This document shows, one piece after another, positions 20,401 to 27,044 of a DNA stretch of 40,129 nt. The position numbers were made by a program, and so were the translations under genes. Source of the stretch: Lachnospiraceae bacterium (GTDB lineage Bacteria; Bacillota; Clostridia; Lachnospirales; Lachnospiraceae); the NCBI GenBank assembly GCA_016283775.1, contig JAEENL010000148.1, positions 1 to 40,129 of the forward strand, given 5' to 3'. Each line of letters starts with the position of its first letter. The stretch's first letter is position 1. The notes beneath the pieces are model-generated. The model searched no databases. It had not been told where the DNA came from and worked only from the letters and a program-made list of their open reading frames with translations.

Positions 20401-21480
20401 ATGGGAAAAAAGATTCAAAAACTGGATATTAACGATCAGGTGTTATTCGTCGATTCACTGATTTCCGATTATGAAAGCCGATGCGAAGAGCTTCTTACCG
20501 AGATCTCCGAGATAAAGCACACGATACTTCAAAAAGATAATGAGGTGTCTGCTTTAAAAAGAGGGCTTTCCGGAAATCTTGACATGTTTTCGCCGAATAC
20601 TCGTTCTGATGCTCTCGCATACAATTCCGAATGGGTGGAAGAGATAAGGGAACTGAAGCGTAAAAAGGTGTCCCTTGAAAAGAAATACAAGGATTACAAA
20701 GGAAAACTCGATAGGCTTAAAGAGATAAAGGAACTCACACCTGCCGCAAAGAGCCGTACTTCCTCAAAGAACAGGGACAAAGGCTTTGCGGAACCCGTTC
20801 AGAAGGATGAGACCATGAATCCCGGAGCAAAGCTTCTCGAGATCCAGGAGCTTGAGAGAAACAGGATCGCGTCGGATCTTCATGATTCGGCCGTGCAAAA
20901 TCTTACCGGCCTTGTTCATAAGTCCGAGCTGATCATCAGGCTTATGGATATCGATATGATCCGCGCCAGGATGGAGATAAGCCAGATCATTGATGTGGCA
21001 AAAGCCACCATCGGCGAAATAAGGGATGCCATTTTCGACCTGAGGACGGTATCTCTCGATGACTTAAGCCTTGCAGACGCCATCGACAATTTCTGCAATA
21101 CGATCAACAGATCGCACAATGTCGCATTTATGATATATAAAGAGGGCGATGAGTACATCCTGGAGGATATGATCCAGATCAATCTGTACCGCATAGCTCA
21201 GGAAGCCTGCACAAACATCATCAAGCATTCCGAGGCTACAAAAGCTTCAATACATATTGAATATGGCGCAGATACGCTGAAGATGACCATTTCGGACAAC
21301 GGCATAGGTCTCCCCGACAAGCATGAGCACAAGAGCAAGTATGCCAGAAAACATTACGGCATGCTGATCATGCAGGAGCGTACCGCGATAATGAACGGAA
21401 TATTCACGGCAACCAACAAAAAGGACGGAGGATCTGAGATAACTGTTTCCGTTCCTGTGGCAAGAGGTATCTATGGATAA
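20401..21480 (+). CDS. Cytoplasmic sensor histidine kinase, DegS/NarL-type (HisKA_3)
   Basis: A 359-aa soluble kinase with no transmembrane segment. The N-terminal half is charged and probably coiled coil (about 15-115). The HisKA_3 dimerisation domain follows, with phospho-accepting His161 in RIASDLHDSAVQ, then a HATPase_c domain with EACTNIIKHSEA and DNGIGL. The start MGKKIQKLDIND was chosen because the longer frame would begin inside the promoter -10 region. It overlaps the response regulator by 8 nt. The layout is that of DegS, a cytoplasmic kinase; the signal is unknown. Confidence 0.92.
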   Translation: MGKKIQKLDINDQVLFVDSLISDYESRCEELLTEISEIKHTILQKDNEVSALKRGLSGNLDMFSPNTRSDALAYNSEWVEEIRELKRKKVSLEKKYKDYKGKLDRLKEIKELTPAAKSRTSSKNRDKGFAEPVQKDETMNPGAKLLEIQELERNRIASDLHDSAVQNLTGLVHKSELIIRLMDIDMIRARMEISQIIDVAKATIGEIRDAIFDLRTVSLDDLSLADAIDNFCNTINRSHNVAFMIYKEGDEYILEDMIQINLYRIAQEACTNIIKHSEATKASIHIEYGADTLKMTISDNGIGLPDKHEHKSKYARKHYGMLIMQERTAIMNGIFTATNKKDGGSEITVSVPVARGIYG

Positions 21481-22111
21481 AAAGATCACGATTTTACTGG
21501 CAGACGATCATTCGATCATACGTGAAGGGATCAGAGGACTGCTTGAGATTGAAAAGGATTTTGTTGTCGTCGCCGAAGCAGGCGACGGAAAAGAGTGTGT
21601 CCAGAAGGCAATGGAGTTTAAGCCCGATGTGATGCTTCTCGACATTAACATGCCTGTGATGACCGGCCTTGAAGCGCTTGAAATGCTCCATGACCGCGGA
21701 TTCTATCCAAAGACGCTTGTGCTCACTATCCACGATGAAGTGCAGTATCTCAAACGTGCCGTGGAACTCGGCGCGTCGGGATATGTTTTAAAGGATTCCG
21801 ATTTTAACACTCTTTCCAGAGCGATAAAAACGGTATATGCGGGAGAAGATTTCATAGATAAAAAACTGCTTCCGATGTACAATGAAAAAGTACTTTACGC
21901 TGAAGATGATCCGCTTGATCTCACAAAGAGAGAAAGGGAGATATTGATACTCATTGCCAAGGGCTGTGTAAACAAAGATATCGCCGATAAGCTCTCCATC
22001 AGTGAAAAGACCGTTAAAAATCATATTTCCAATCTGTTCAAAAAGATCGGCGTTACCGACCGCACTCAGGCAGCTGTATACGCCATCAAAAATAATTTCG
22101 TCGACATCTGA
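21473..22111 (+). CDS. Response regulator, DegU/NarL type (REC-LuxR HTH)
   Basis: A 212-aa regulator. The receiver domain has the acidic pair in LLADDHS, the phospho-accepting Asp57 in VMLLDINMP and the conserved Lys in GYVLKDSD. The C-terminal LuxR-type helix-turn-helix reads LTKREREILILIAKG and KTVKNHISNLFKKIGV. It overlaps the kinase gene (ATGGATAA), which fixes the pair as a two-component system, and lies only 17 bp before parA. Its target genes cannot be read from this window. Confidence 0.95.
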   Translation: MDKKITILLADDHSIIREGIRGLLEIEKDFVVVAEAGDGKECVQKAMEFKPDVMLLDINMPVMTGLEALEMLHDRGFYPKTLVLTIHDEVQYLKRAVELGASGYVLKDSDFNTLSRAIKTVYAGEDFIDKKLLPMYNEKVLYAEDDPLDLTKREREILILIAKGCVNKDIADKLSISEKTVKNHISNLFKKIGVTDRTQAAVYAIKNNFVDI

Positions 22112-22128
22112 CGATCCAAGGAGCAATT

Positions 22129-22905
22129 ATGGGTAAGACGATCGCCATCGCCAATCAGAAGGGCGGCGTAGGAAAAACAACAACTGCTATAAATCTCTCG
22201 GCTTGTCTTGCCGAACTTGGTAACAAGGTTCTGGTCATCGATATCGATCCTCAGGGAAATACTACCTCAGGACTCGGCATAAACAAAAAGAAATTAAAAT
22301 CAACCATATACCATCTTTTACTCGGGGAAGCAGATCTCAAGAAAACTCTTACTTCAAGTGTTGTGAAAGGACTTACCGTCCTTCCTTCCGACGATGATCT
22401 TGCCGGTGCCGAAATAGAGCTGATAGGAGTTGACGAGAAGGAATACCTGTTAAAAAAGATCGTCGAGCCCATTCGTTATGACTACGATTTTATAATAATC
22501 GATTGTCCGCCTTCTCTGAATACCCTTACGGTCAACGCAATGACAACAGCCGATTCCGTACTTGTTCCGATCCAGTGCGAATATTATGCACTCGAGGGTC
22601 TCAGCCAGCTGATCCACACGATCGACCTTGTTCAAAAGAGACTCAATCCGGAACTCGAAATCGAAGGTATCGTTTTCACGATGTTCGACGCAAGAACAAA
22701 TCTTTCCGTACAGGTCGTTGAAAATGTTCAAAGAAACCTGAAGCATTTCATCTATAACACGATGATCCCCAGAAATGTTCGTCTTGCGGAGGCACCCAGC
22801 CATGGATTACCGATCACGATGTACGATCAGAAATCCACAGGCGCCGAAGCATATCGTGAACTTGCGGCTGAGGTGGCTGAGAAAAACAAGAAAAGCTGGT
22901 TTTGA
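22129..22905 (+). CDS. parA: Chromosome partitioning ATPase ParA/Soj
   Basis: A 258-aa Walker-type ATPase with the deviant Walker A KGGVGKTTTA at 11-20, DIDPQGN and DCPPSLN. Chromosomal Soj proteins position ParB-parS complexes and in Bacillus also control DnaA. The length and lack of an N-terminal HTH mark it as the chromosomal, not plasmid, type. It has a clear AAGGAG ribosome site and is followed after about 120 bp, containing three parS sites, by parB. Confidence 0.96.
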   Translation: MGKTIAIANQKGGVGKTTTAINLSACLAELGNKVLVIDIDPQGNTTSGLGINKKKLKSTIYHLLLGEADLKKTLTSSVVKGLTVLPSDDDLAGAEIELIGVDEKEYLLKKIVEPIRYDYDFIIIDCPPSLNTLTVNAMTTADSVLVPIQCEYYALEGLSQLIHTIDLVQKRLNPELEIEGIVFTMFDARTNLSVQVVENVQRNLKHFIYNTMIPRNVRLAEAPSHGLPITMYDQKSTGAEAYRELAAEVAEKNKKSWF

Positions 22906-22918
22906 TTCGATCACAAAA

Positions 22919-22934
22919 TGTTTCACGTGAAACA
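22919..22934. promoter_or_regulatory. parS: parS site 1
   Basis: Perfect 16-bp palindrome TGTTTCACGTGAAACA, identical to the bacterial ParB-binding consensus. It begins 13 bp after the parA stop. Confidence 0.97.
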
Positions 22935-22956
22935 TTTTGACATATAAATACAGAAA

Positions 22957-22972
22957 TGTTTCACGTGAAACA
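22957..22972. promoter_or_regulatory. parS: parS site 2
   Basis: Second exact copy of the palindrome, 38 bp from the first start to start. The site flanks differ, so only the ParB-binding core is conserved. Confidence 0.97.
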
Positions 22973-22993
22973 TTTCTGAAAAGACTCAGGGAT

Positions 22994-23009
22994 TGTTTCA
23001 CGTGAAACA
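22994..23009. promoter_or_regulatory. parS: parS site 3
   Basis: Third exact copy, 37 bp after the second and 17 bp before the parB start, so bound ParB could occlude the parB ribosome site or upstream promoter DNA. Confidence 0.97.
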
Positions 23010-23026
23010 TCCCGGACGGAGGCACA

Positions 23027-24013
23027 ATGGCAGCTAAAAACAGCTCTACAAAAAAAGAACAGCATAACAAAAAACAGAGTCCTGCCGCAAAAAAGGTAAG
23101 CAACCTGACTACATCTGCGATCAAAAAAACAGGCGCGTCAAAGAGAGGCCTCGGAAAGGGTCTTGATTCCCTAATACCCGATTATGAGCCCGCTCCTAAA
23201 GAAGAAAAGGCTAAACAGGGGGAGATCAACATCTCAATAAATGATGTGGAGCCGAACAGGACCCAGCCCAGACAGAATTTTGACGAAGAGGAACTCAACA
23301 GACTCGCAGATTCCATAAAGCAGTTTGGCATAATCGAACCCCTCATAGTTCAGAAAAAGAACGACGGAAAACGCTTTGAGATCATCGCGGGCGAGCGCCG
23401 TTTCAGAGCAGCAAGACTTGCGGGACTTAAAGAGGTCCCTGTTATCGTAAGGGACTATGCCGACGACGACAAGCTGACCATAGCTCTTTTGGAAAATATC
23501 CAGCGCAGCGACCTGAATCCTATAGAAGAAGCCATGGCTTATCAGAGACTCCTTGAAAAAGGAACGGACATGACGCAGGAAAAACTTGCCGAGAAGGTTT
23601 CAAAGCCCAGGACGACAATCACAAACACGATGCGTCTGTTAAAGCTTCCCGTAAAACTGCAGGTGATGGTGGCCTCCGGAGAACTGTCCGAAGGTCACGG
23701 AAGAACTTTGCTCGGCCTTTCGGACGAAAAGCAGCAGCTCGAAGCCGCAAGGATCATCATTGATAAAGGACTCAGCGTCCGTGCGGCCGAAGATCTTGTC
23801 AAAAACCTCAATGAAAGCAAAAAGCCCGTAAAGAAAAGACCGGCTGTCATTAAAAAGGATGAATCCTACAAACAGGCCGAGGAAAAAATGAAACGTGTAC
23901 TCGGAACAAAGGTAGAGATCAGGAAAAAATCAGAAACTTCCGGCCAGATCTATATAGACTACTACTCGATAGACGATCTTGACAGGATCGTCGAAATACT
24001 TGAACAGAGATAA
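23027..24013 (+). CDS. parB: Chromosome partitioning protein ParB/Spo0J (CTPase family)
   Basis: A 328-aa ParB with a long Lys/Ser-rich N-terminus containing the ParA-interacting segment (KRGLGKGLDSLIPD). The ParB/Srx CTP-binding domain has PNRTQPRQNFDEEEL and GERRFRAARLAG (about residue 122). A helix-turn-helix that reads parS follows (TQEKLAEKVSKPRTTITNTMRLLKLP), then a C-terminal dimerisation domain. It loads on the adjacent parS cluster and recruits SMC in related bacteria. The N-terminal tail, rich in Lys, is longer than in Bacillus. Confidence 0.96.
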   Translation: MAAKNSSTKKEQHNKKQSPAAKKVSNLTTSAIKKTGASKRGLGKGLDSLIPDYEPAPKEEKAKQGEINISINDVEPNRTQPRQNFDEEELNRLADSIKQFGIIEPLIVQKKNDGKRFEIIAGERRFRAARLAGLKEVPVIVRDYADDDKLTIALLENIQRSDLNPIEEAMAYQRLLEKGTDMTQEKLAEKVSKPRTTITNTMRLLKLPVKLQVMVASGELSEGHGRTLLGLSDEKQQLEAARIIIDKGLSVRAAEDLVKNLNESKKPVKKRPAVIKKDESYKQAEEKMKRVLGTKVEIRKKSETSGQIYIDYYSIDDLDRIVEILEQR

Positions 24014-24026
24014 CCGGAGGAGCACC

Positions 24027-24566
24027 ATGTCAATTTTTACAAATCAGACCGGAATAATCAAATCAGACAATGTACAGACGCTGCTGATAGTTTTGATCGC
24101 CGTGGTTGGTGTTTTTATCGCACTCACCATTGCTCTCATCGTAAAAACCTTCCTTCTTGAAAAGAAATACAAGACCTTTATGAAGGGGTCCGACGGTGAG
24201 GATCTGGAAAGTTCGATCTTCAGCCGCTTTAAGGAACTGGACAAGCTGAAAAAAGAGGAAAAACTCACGGCTGAAAAACTTGATATCGCATGTGAGACCC
24301 TCGTCGGAGCTTATCAGAAGATCGGCATCGTAAAATATGACGCCTTCAGTGAAATGGGCGGAAAACTTTCTTACTCCCTCTGCCTTCTCAACGACAAAGA
24401 CAACGGATTTGTTCTTACTTCCATACATTCAAGAGAAGGCTGCCACTCCTATATAAAGGAGATAATCCGCGGAGAGTCTTACGTGATCCTTTCCACGGAA
24501 GAAAGAAAAGTTCTTGAAAGTGCAAAGAAAGGCGATGCTTTTTCCGATATAGAAGATAAGGAATAA
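24027..24566 (+). CDS. DUF4446 family membrane-anchored protein
   Basis: A 179-aa protein with one N-terminal transmembrane helix (TLLIVLIAVVGVFIALTIALIV) and a soluble domain. Features typical of the DUF4446 family as I know it are the start of the cytoplasmic part (KYKTFMKGSDGEDLE), a central VKYDAFSEMGGKLSYSLCLL and the segment SIHSREGCHSYIK. This family commonly follows parB in clostridia, but its function is unknown. The ATG is preceded by GGAGGAG; the longer frame that overlaps parB was rejected. Confidence 0.88.
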   Translation: MSIFTNQTGIIKSDNVQTLLIVLIAVVGVFIALTIALIVKTFLLEKKYKTFMKGSDGEDLESSIFSRFKELDKLKKEEKLTAEKLDIACETLVGAYQKIGIVKYDAFSEMGGKLSYSLCLLNDKDNGFVLTSIHSREGCHSYIKEIIRGESYVILSTEERKVLESAKKGDAFSDIEDKE

Positions 24567-24592
24567 AATAATTACCCACGAGGAAACATGAA

Positions 24593-25657
24593 GTGAGACG
24601 AATCCAAACAGAACAGATTCACGGAAATGAAATACTGGCAAAGGATATATACAGCGGCAACGGAGTGATCATCGTTTCTGCGGGTACACAGCTGAAACTT
24701 GAATACAGGCTGAGACTCCAGGAAATGCATATCACAGATATCTTCATCGAAGATGAGATATCCGATGACATCACCGTTGAAGAATTTACCGACCAGCAGA
24801 TATGTGAAGAATGTTCAGATGCACTTAAAAACACCATAGAACGTTTTTCTTATGATTCAAAGAATGAAAAGAACAAGCTTTTTGAAGTAGTTGACAATGT
24901 TATGAGCTCCGTACTTGAAAAAAAGGAGGTGCTTTATAACGTTTCGGTTGTAAGAAGAAGAGACCAGAACCTCAGCGACCACTGCCTGAACGTGTGCGCG
25001 CTTTCCATACTTACCGCCATACATGCGGGATTCAGCCAGGAAAGCCTGCGCGACATCGCGGTAGGCGCATTGCTCCATGATATCGGTTTTCTTGATGTCA
25101 AGAGCGAATATCAGGACCTTTTGCTTGATGAAGCGGATGAAGAGACCAAAAAAGAGATCAAGAGACACGTTGTTTACGGCTATATGAATGTTGAAAAACA
25201 GGAATGGCTGTCTTCTGTTTCAAAAGATATAATACTGTATCACCATGAAAGGATCGACGGAAGCGGTTATCCTTTCAAACTCAGCGGAGACCGTATAAAG
25301 CCTGAAGTCCGCGTTGTTTCGATCTGCGATGCTTTTGACAATATGATCTACGGTACTCTTGAAAAGAGGATGAAAGTCTACGAGGCAATGGAACTCATCA
25401 CATGCCTCGCAGGCACAAAGTTTGACATAGAATATGCGACTACTTTTGTTTCTTCGGTGGCCGCATATCCGGTTGGTTCCATCGTGCTTACAAACACAGG
25501 GATGACATGCATCGTCATCAGACAGAACAATTCCGCGCCGACAAGACCTGTTTTGCGAGAACTCAGAAAAAACGAAGCAGGCGAATGGCAGTCTGTGGGA
25601 GAGCACGATCTTTTGGAGGAACTCACGGTGTTCATTACCGACACCCTGAATGATTGA
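24593..25657 (+). CDS. HD-GYP domain protein (probable c-di-GMP phosphodiesterase)
   Basis: A 354-aa cytoplasmic protein. The N-terminal 70 residues (NEILAKDIYSGNGVIIVSAGT) are the small domain often found before clostridial HD-GYP modules. The HD pair is His162-Asp163 in LLHDIGFLD, and the defining motif HHERIDGSGYP is near 217. Such enzymes hydrolyse cyclic-di-GMP. The start is GTG with AGGAA 8 bp upstream; an ATG 5 bp earlier is out of frame and stops at once. Its location in the parAB run is notable; activity is inferred from intact motifs. Confidence 0.92.
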   Translation: MRRIQTEQIHGNEILAKDIYSGNGVIIVSAGTQLKLEYRLRLQEMHITDIFIEDEISDDITVEEFTDQQICEECSDALKNTIERFSYDSKNEKNKLFEVVDNVMSSVLEKKEVLYNVSVVRRRDQNLSDHCLNVCALSILTAIHAGFSQESLRDIAVGALLHDIGFLDVKSEYQDLLLDEADEETKKEIKRHVVYGYMNVEKQEWLSSVSKDIILYHHERIDGSGYPFKLSGDRIKPEVRVVSICDAFDNMIYGTLEKRMKVYEAMELITCLAGTKFDIEYATTFVSSVAAYPVGSIVLTNTGMTCIVIRQNNSAPTRPVLRELRKNEAGEWQSVGEHDLLEELTVFITDTLND

Positions 25658-25671
25658 TCAAAGGATTTGTT

Positions 25672-26553
25672 ATGCATAGTTTATTGAATACCATCGGCTT
25701 CAGCGATGTCGACGGTCTTGAGGATGAGGAAAAACTCATAAAGATCGCCATGCGCGAGGCCACACAGAAAAAGGTCGTAAAGATAAGCGACAAAAGATCC
25801 GCAGTGGAGCTTTTTATGCCTGTCGCAAAAGAGACCGGGATCGTAGTCCGCGGAGAGTACAACGACAAAGGCGAGCTTATCATTGACCATTATTTCCCGG
25901 CACATTACGGCAGTGTCGAAAGCATGAAAGAATACCTTACCATCAACAAGCGTATGGACACCGACGCTTTCACCATCATGTGCGACGATCACCGTCTGGG
26001 GGTAACGATGATATTTTATCTCCAGAACAAGATCGACATGCTCATGAAAAACGACGCCGCAAATACCGAGCAAAAGCGCACGGTCTATCTGTCCGCCCTT
26101 GCTCATGAAGGAAAGATCCTTCTTCCCGCACTGAATGTGGATGTTCCGCAGAAAGTGAAGGTCGTGGACGATCCCGACGATCTGCCGGGCGACAAAGGAG
26201 ACGATGATGTGCCTTTTGTCGACACACAGGCTTTTGAAGAGATAGAGCAGTACGCCCAGGTGAAAAAACGCAGTGAGAAAGAGGATGTCTATTCCATAGT
26301 CAACACATCTTTCTACCCTTGCGGCTCAGAATCGGACAATTACTCTCTGGTCGGCTATATAAAGAACATGGAGACACTTGTAAACCGCTTTACAAAAGAG
26401 GAATTGTATGTGCTCCTCGTTAACTGTAACGGGCTTGAGTTTGATGTCTGCATAAACAAAAAGAATCTTTTCGGAGAGCCCGCGATCGGCCGCCGCTTCA
26501 AAGGAAACGTCTGGATGCAGGGCAAAGTAATGTGGGAGGAGGAACGCATATGA
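25672..26553 (+). CDS. DUF3881 family protein, function unknown
   Basis: A 293-aa cytoplasmic acidic protein. The N-terminal MHSLLNTIGFSDV and the C-terminal LEFDVCINKKNLFGEPAIG and RRFKGNVWMQG match the DUF3881 family of Lachnospiraceae as I remember it. No catalytic motif is evident and there is no signal peptide. The ATG at 25672 has AAAGGA 6 bp upstream; a TTG six codons earlier is less likely. Its stop codon lies inside the first copy of the 80-bp repeat described next. Confidence 0.85.
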   Translation: MHSLLNTIGFSDVDGLEDEEKLIKIAMREATQKKVVKISDKRSAVELFMPVAKETGIVVRGEYNDKGELIIDHYFPAHYGSVESMKEYLTINKRMDTDAFTIMCDDHRLGVTMIFYLQNKIDMLMKNDAANTEQKRTVYLSALAHEGKILLPALNVDVPQKVKVVDDPDDLPGDKGDDDVPFVDTQAFEEIEQYAQVKKRSEKEDVYSIVNTSFYPCGSESDNYSLVGYIKNMETLVNRFTKEELYVLLVNCNGLEFDVCINKKNLFGEPAIGRRFKGNVWMQGKVMWEEERI

Positions 26554-26619
26554 CGAAGTCATATTAATCATGCGTTCCGACGAAGGGCGGCGACGAGCGA
26601 AGCGAGCCGCTGCAATACC
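26540..26619 (+). repeat. 80-bp quasi-palindromic repeat, copy 1
   Basis: This 80-bp unit matches copy 2 at 77 of 80 positions. Its first part is quasi-palindromic: GGAACGCAT is answered by ATGCGTTCC, with an inner ATATGAC/GTCATAT pair. Its second part holds GCGGC and GCCGC arms around GAGCGAAGCGAG. It begins inside the end of the DUF3881 gene and supplies that gene's stop codon. It resembles a REP/MITE-like sequence; no family name is recognised. Confidence 0.9.
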
Positions 26620-26623
26620 GCAC

Positions 26624-26703
26624 AGGAACGCATATGACGAAATCATATTGATCATGCGTTCCGACGAAGGGCGGCGACGAGCGAAGCGAGTCGCTGCAAT
26701 ACC
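26624..26703 (+). repeat. 80-bp quasi-palindromic repeat, copy 2
   Basis: Second copy, four bases after the first, with three substitutions. One substitution changes the GC-rich hairpin (arms GCGAC/GTCGC available instead of GCGGC/GCCGC), so pairing is kept by a different register. Together the two copies separate the DUF3881 and TSCPD genes. Confidence 0.9.
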
Positions 26704-26711
26704 AATGTAAA

Positions 26712-26728
26712 AGGAGGAACGCATATGA
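26712..26728 (+). repeat. 17-bp direct repeat at the TSCPD start, matching 26537-26553
   Basis: AGGAGGAACGCATATGA occurs identically at 26537-26553 and here, flanking both 80-bp copies. In the left copy the ATGA contains the DUF3881 stop; in the right copy it is the TSCPD start. It contains the ribosome site of the TSCPD gene. Confidence 0.9.
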
Positions 26729-26979
26729 AACACGTTGTATATAAAACCCAAGGTGTATGTTCACAGGAAATGAGATTTGATCTTAATGATGACGGAACGG
26801 TCACAAACATTGAGATCATCGGTGGCTGCAGAGGAAACACGAAAGGTGTAGCAAGACTTGCAAGCGGCAGAAAAGCTGAAGATATCATAAGCCTTTGCAA
26901 GGGCATCCCCTGCCGTGGCGACAATTCATGTCCCAACCAGCTTGCGATCGCGATCGAACAGGCACTTAACGAACAGTAA
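26725..26979 (+). CDS. TSCPD domain protein (TIGR03905 type)
   Basis: An 84-aa protein made of a single TSCPD domain: IIGGCRGNTKGVARLASG followed by GIPCRGDNSCPNQLA, with conserved Cys residues. The same domain occurs at the C-terminus of some ribonucleotide reductases, where it is thought to bind metal or help DNA binding; stand-alone copies are uncharacterised. Here TSCPD reads SCPNQ rather than SCPDQ. Ribosome site AGGAGG is 7 bp upstream. A strong terminator follows. Confidence 0.9.
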   Translation: MKHVVYKTQGVCSQEMRFDLNDDGTVTNIEIIGGCRGNTKGVARLASGRKAEDIISLCKGIPCRGDNSCPNQLAIAIEQALNEQ

Positions 26980-26984
26980 AAACA

Positions 26985-27022
26985 AAAACACCGAAAACTG
27001 ATCAGAGTCTTCGGTGTTTTTT
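26985..27022. terminator. Bidirectional terminator between convergent genes
   Basis: AACACCGAA pairs with TTCGGTGTT (9-bp stem). The stem is preceded by an A-rich run and followed by TTTTTT, so it works for the plus-strand TSCPD operon and the minus-strand lipoprotein gene. Confidence 0.85.
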
Positions 27023-27044
27023 AATGCCTGTTATCTTTTTTACA

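Noticed and set aside
22919-23009. Regularly spaced repeats considered as a short CRISPR array
   Set aside because: The repeat is the 16-bp parS palindrome between parA and parB with no cas genes; spacing fits a ParB site cluster.
26540-26703. Repeat pair considered as CRISPR or as an insertion sequence
   Set aside because: Only two units with a 4-bp gap and no transposase; better described as a quasi-palindromic duplication.
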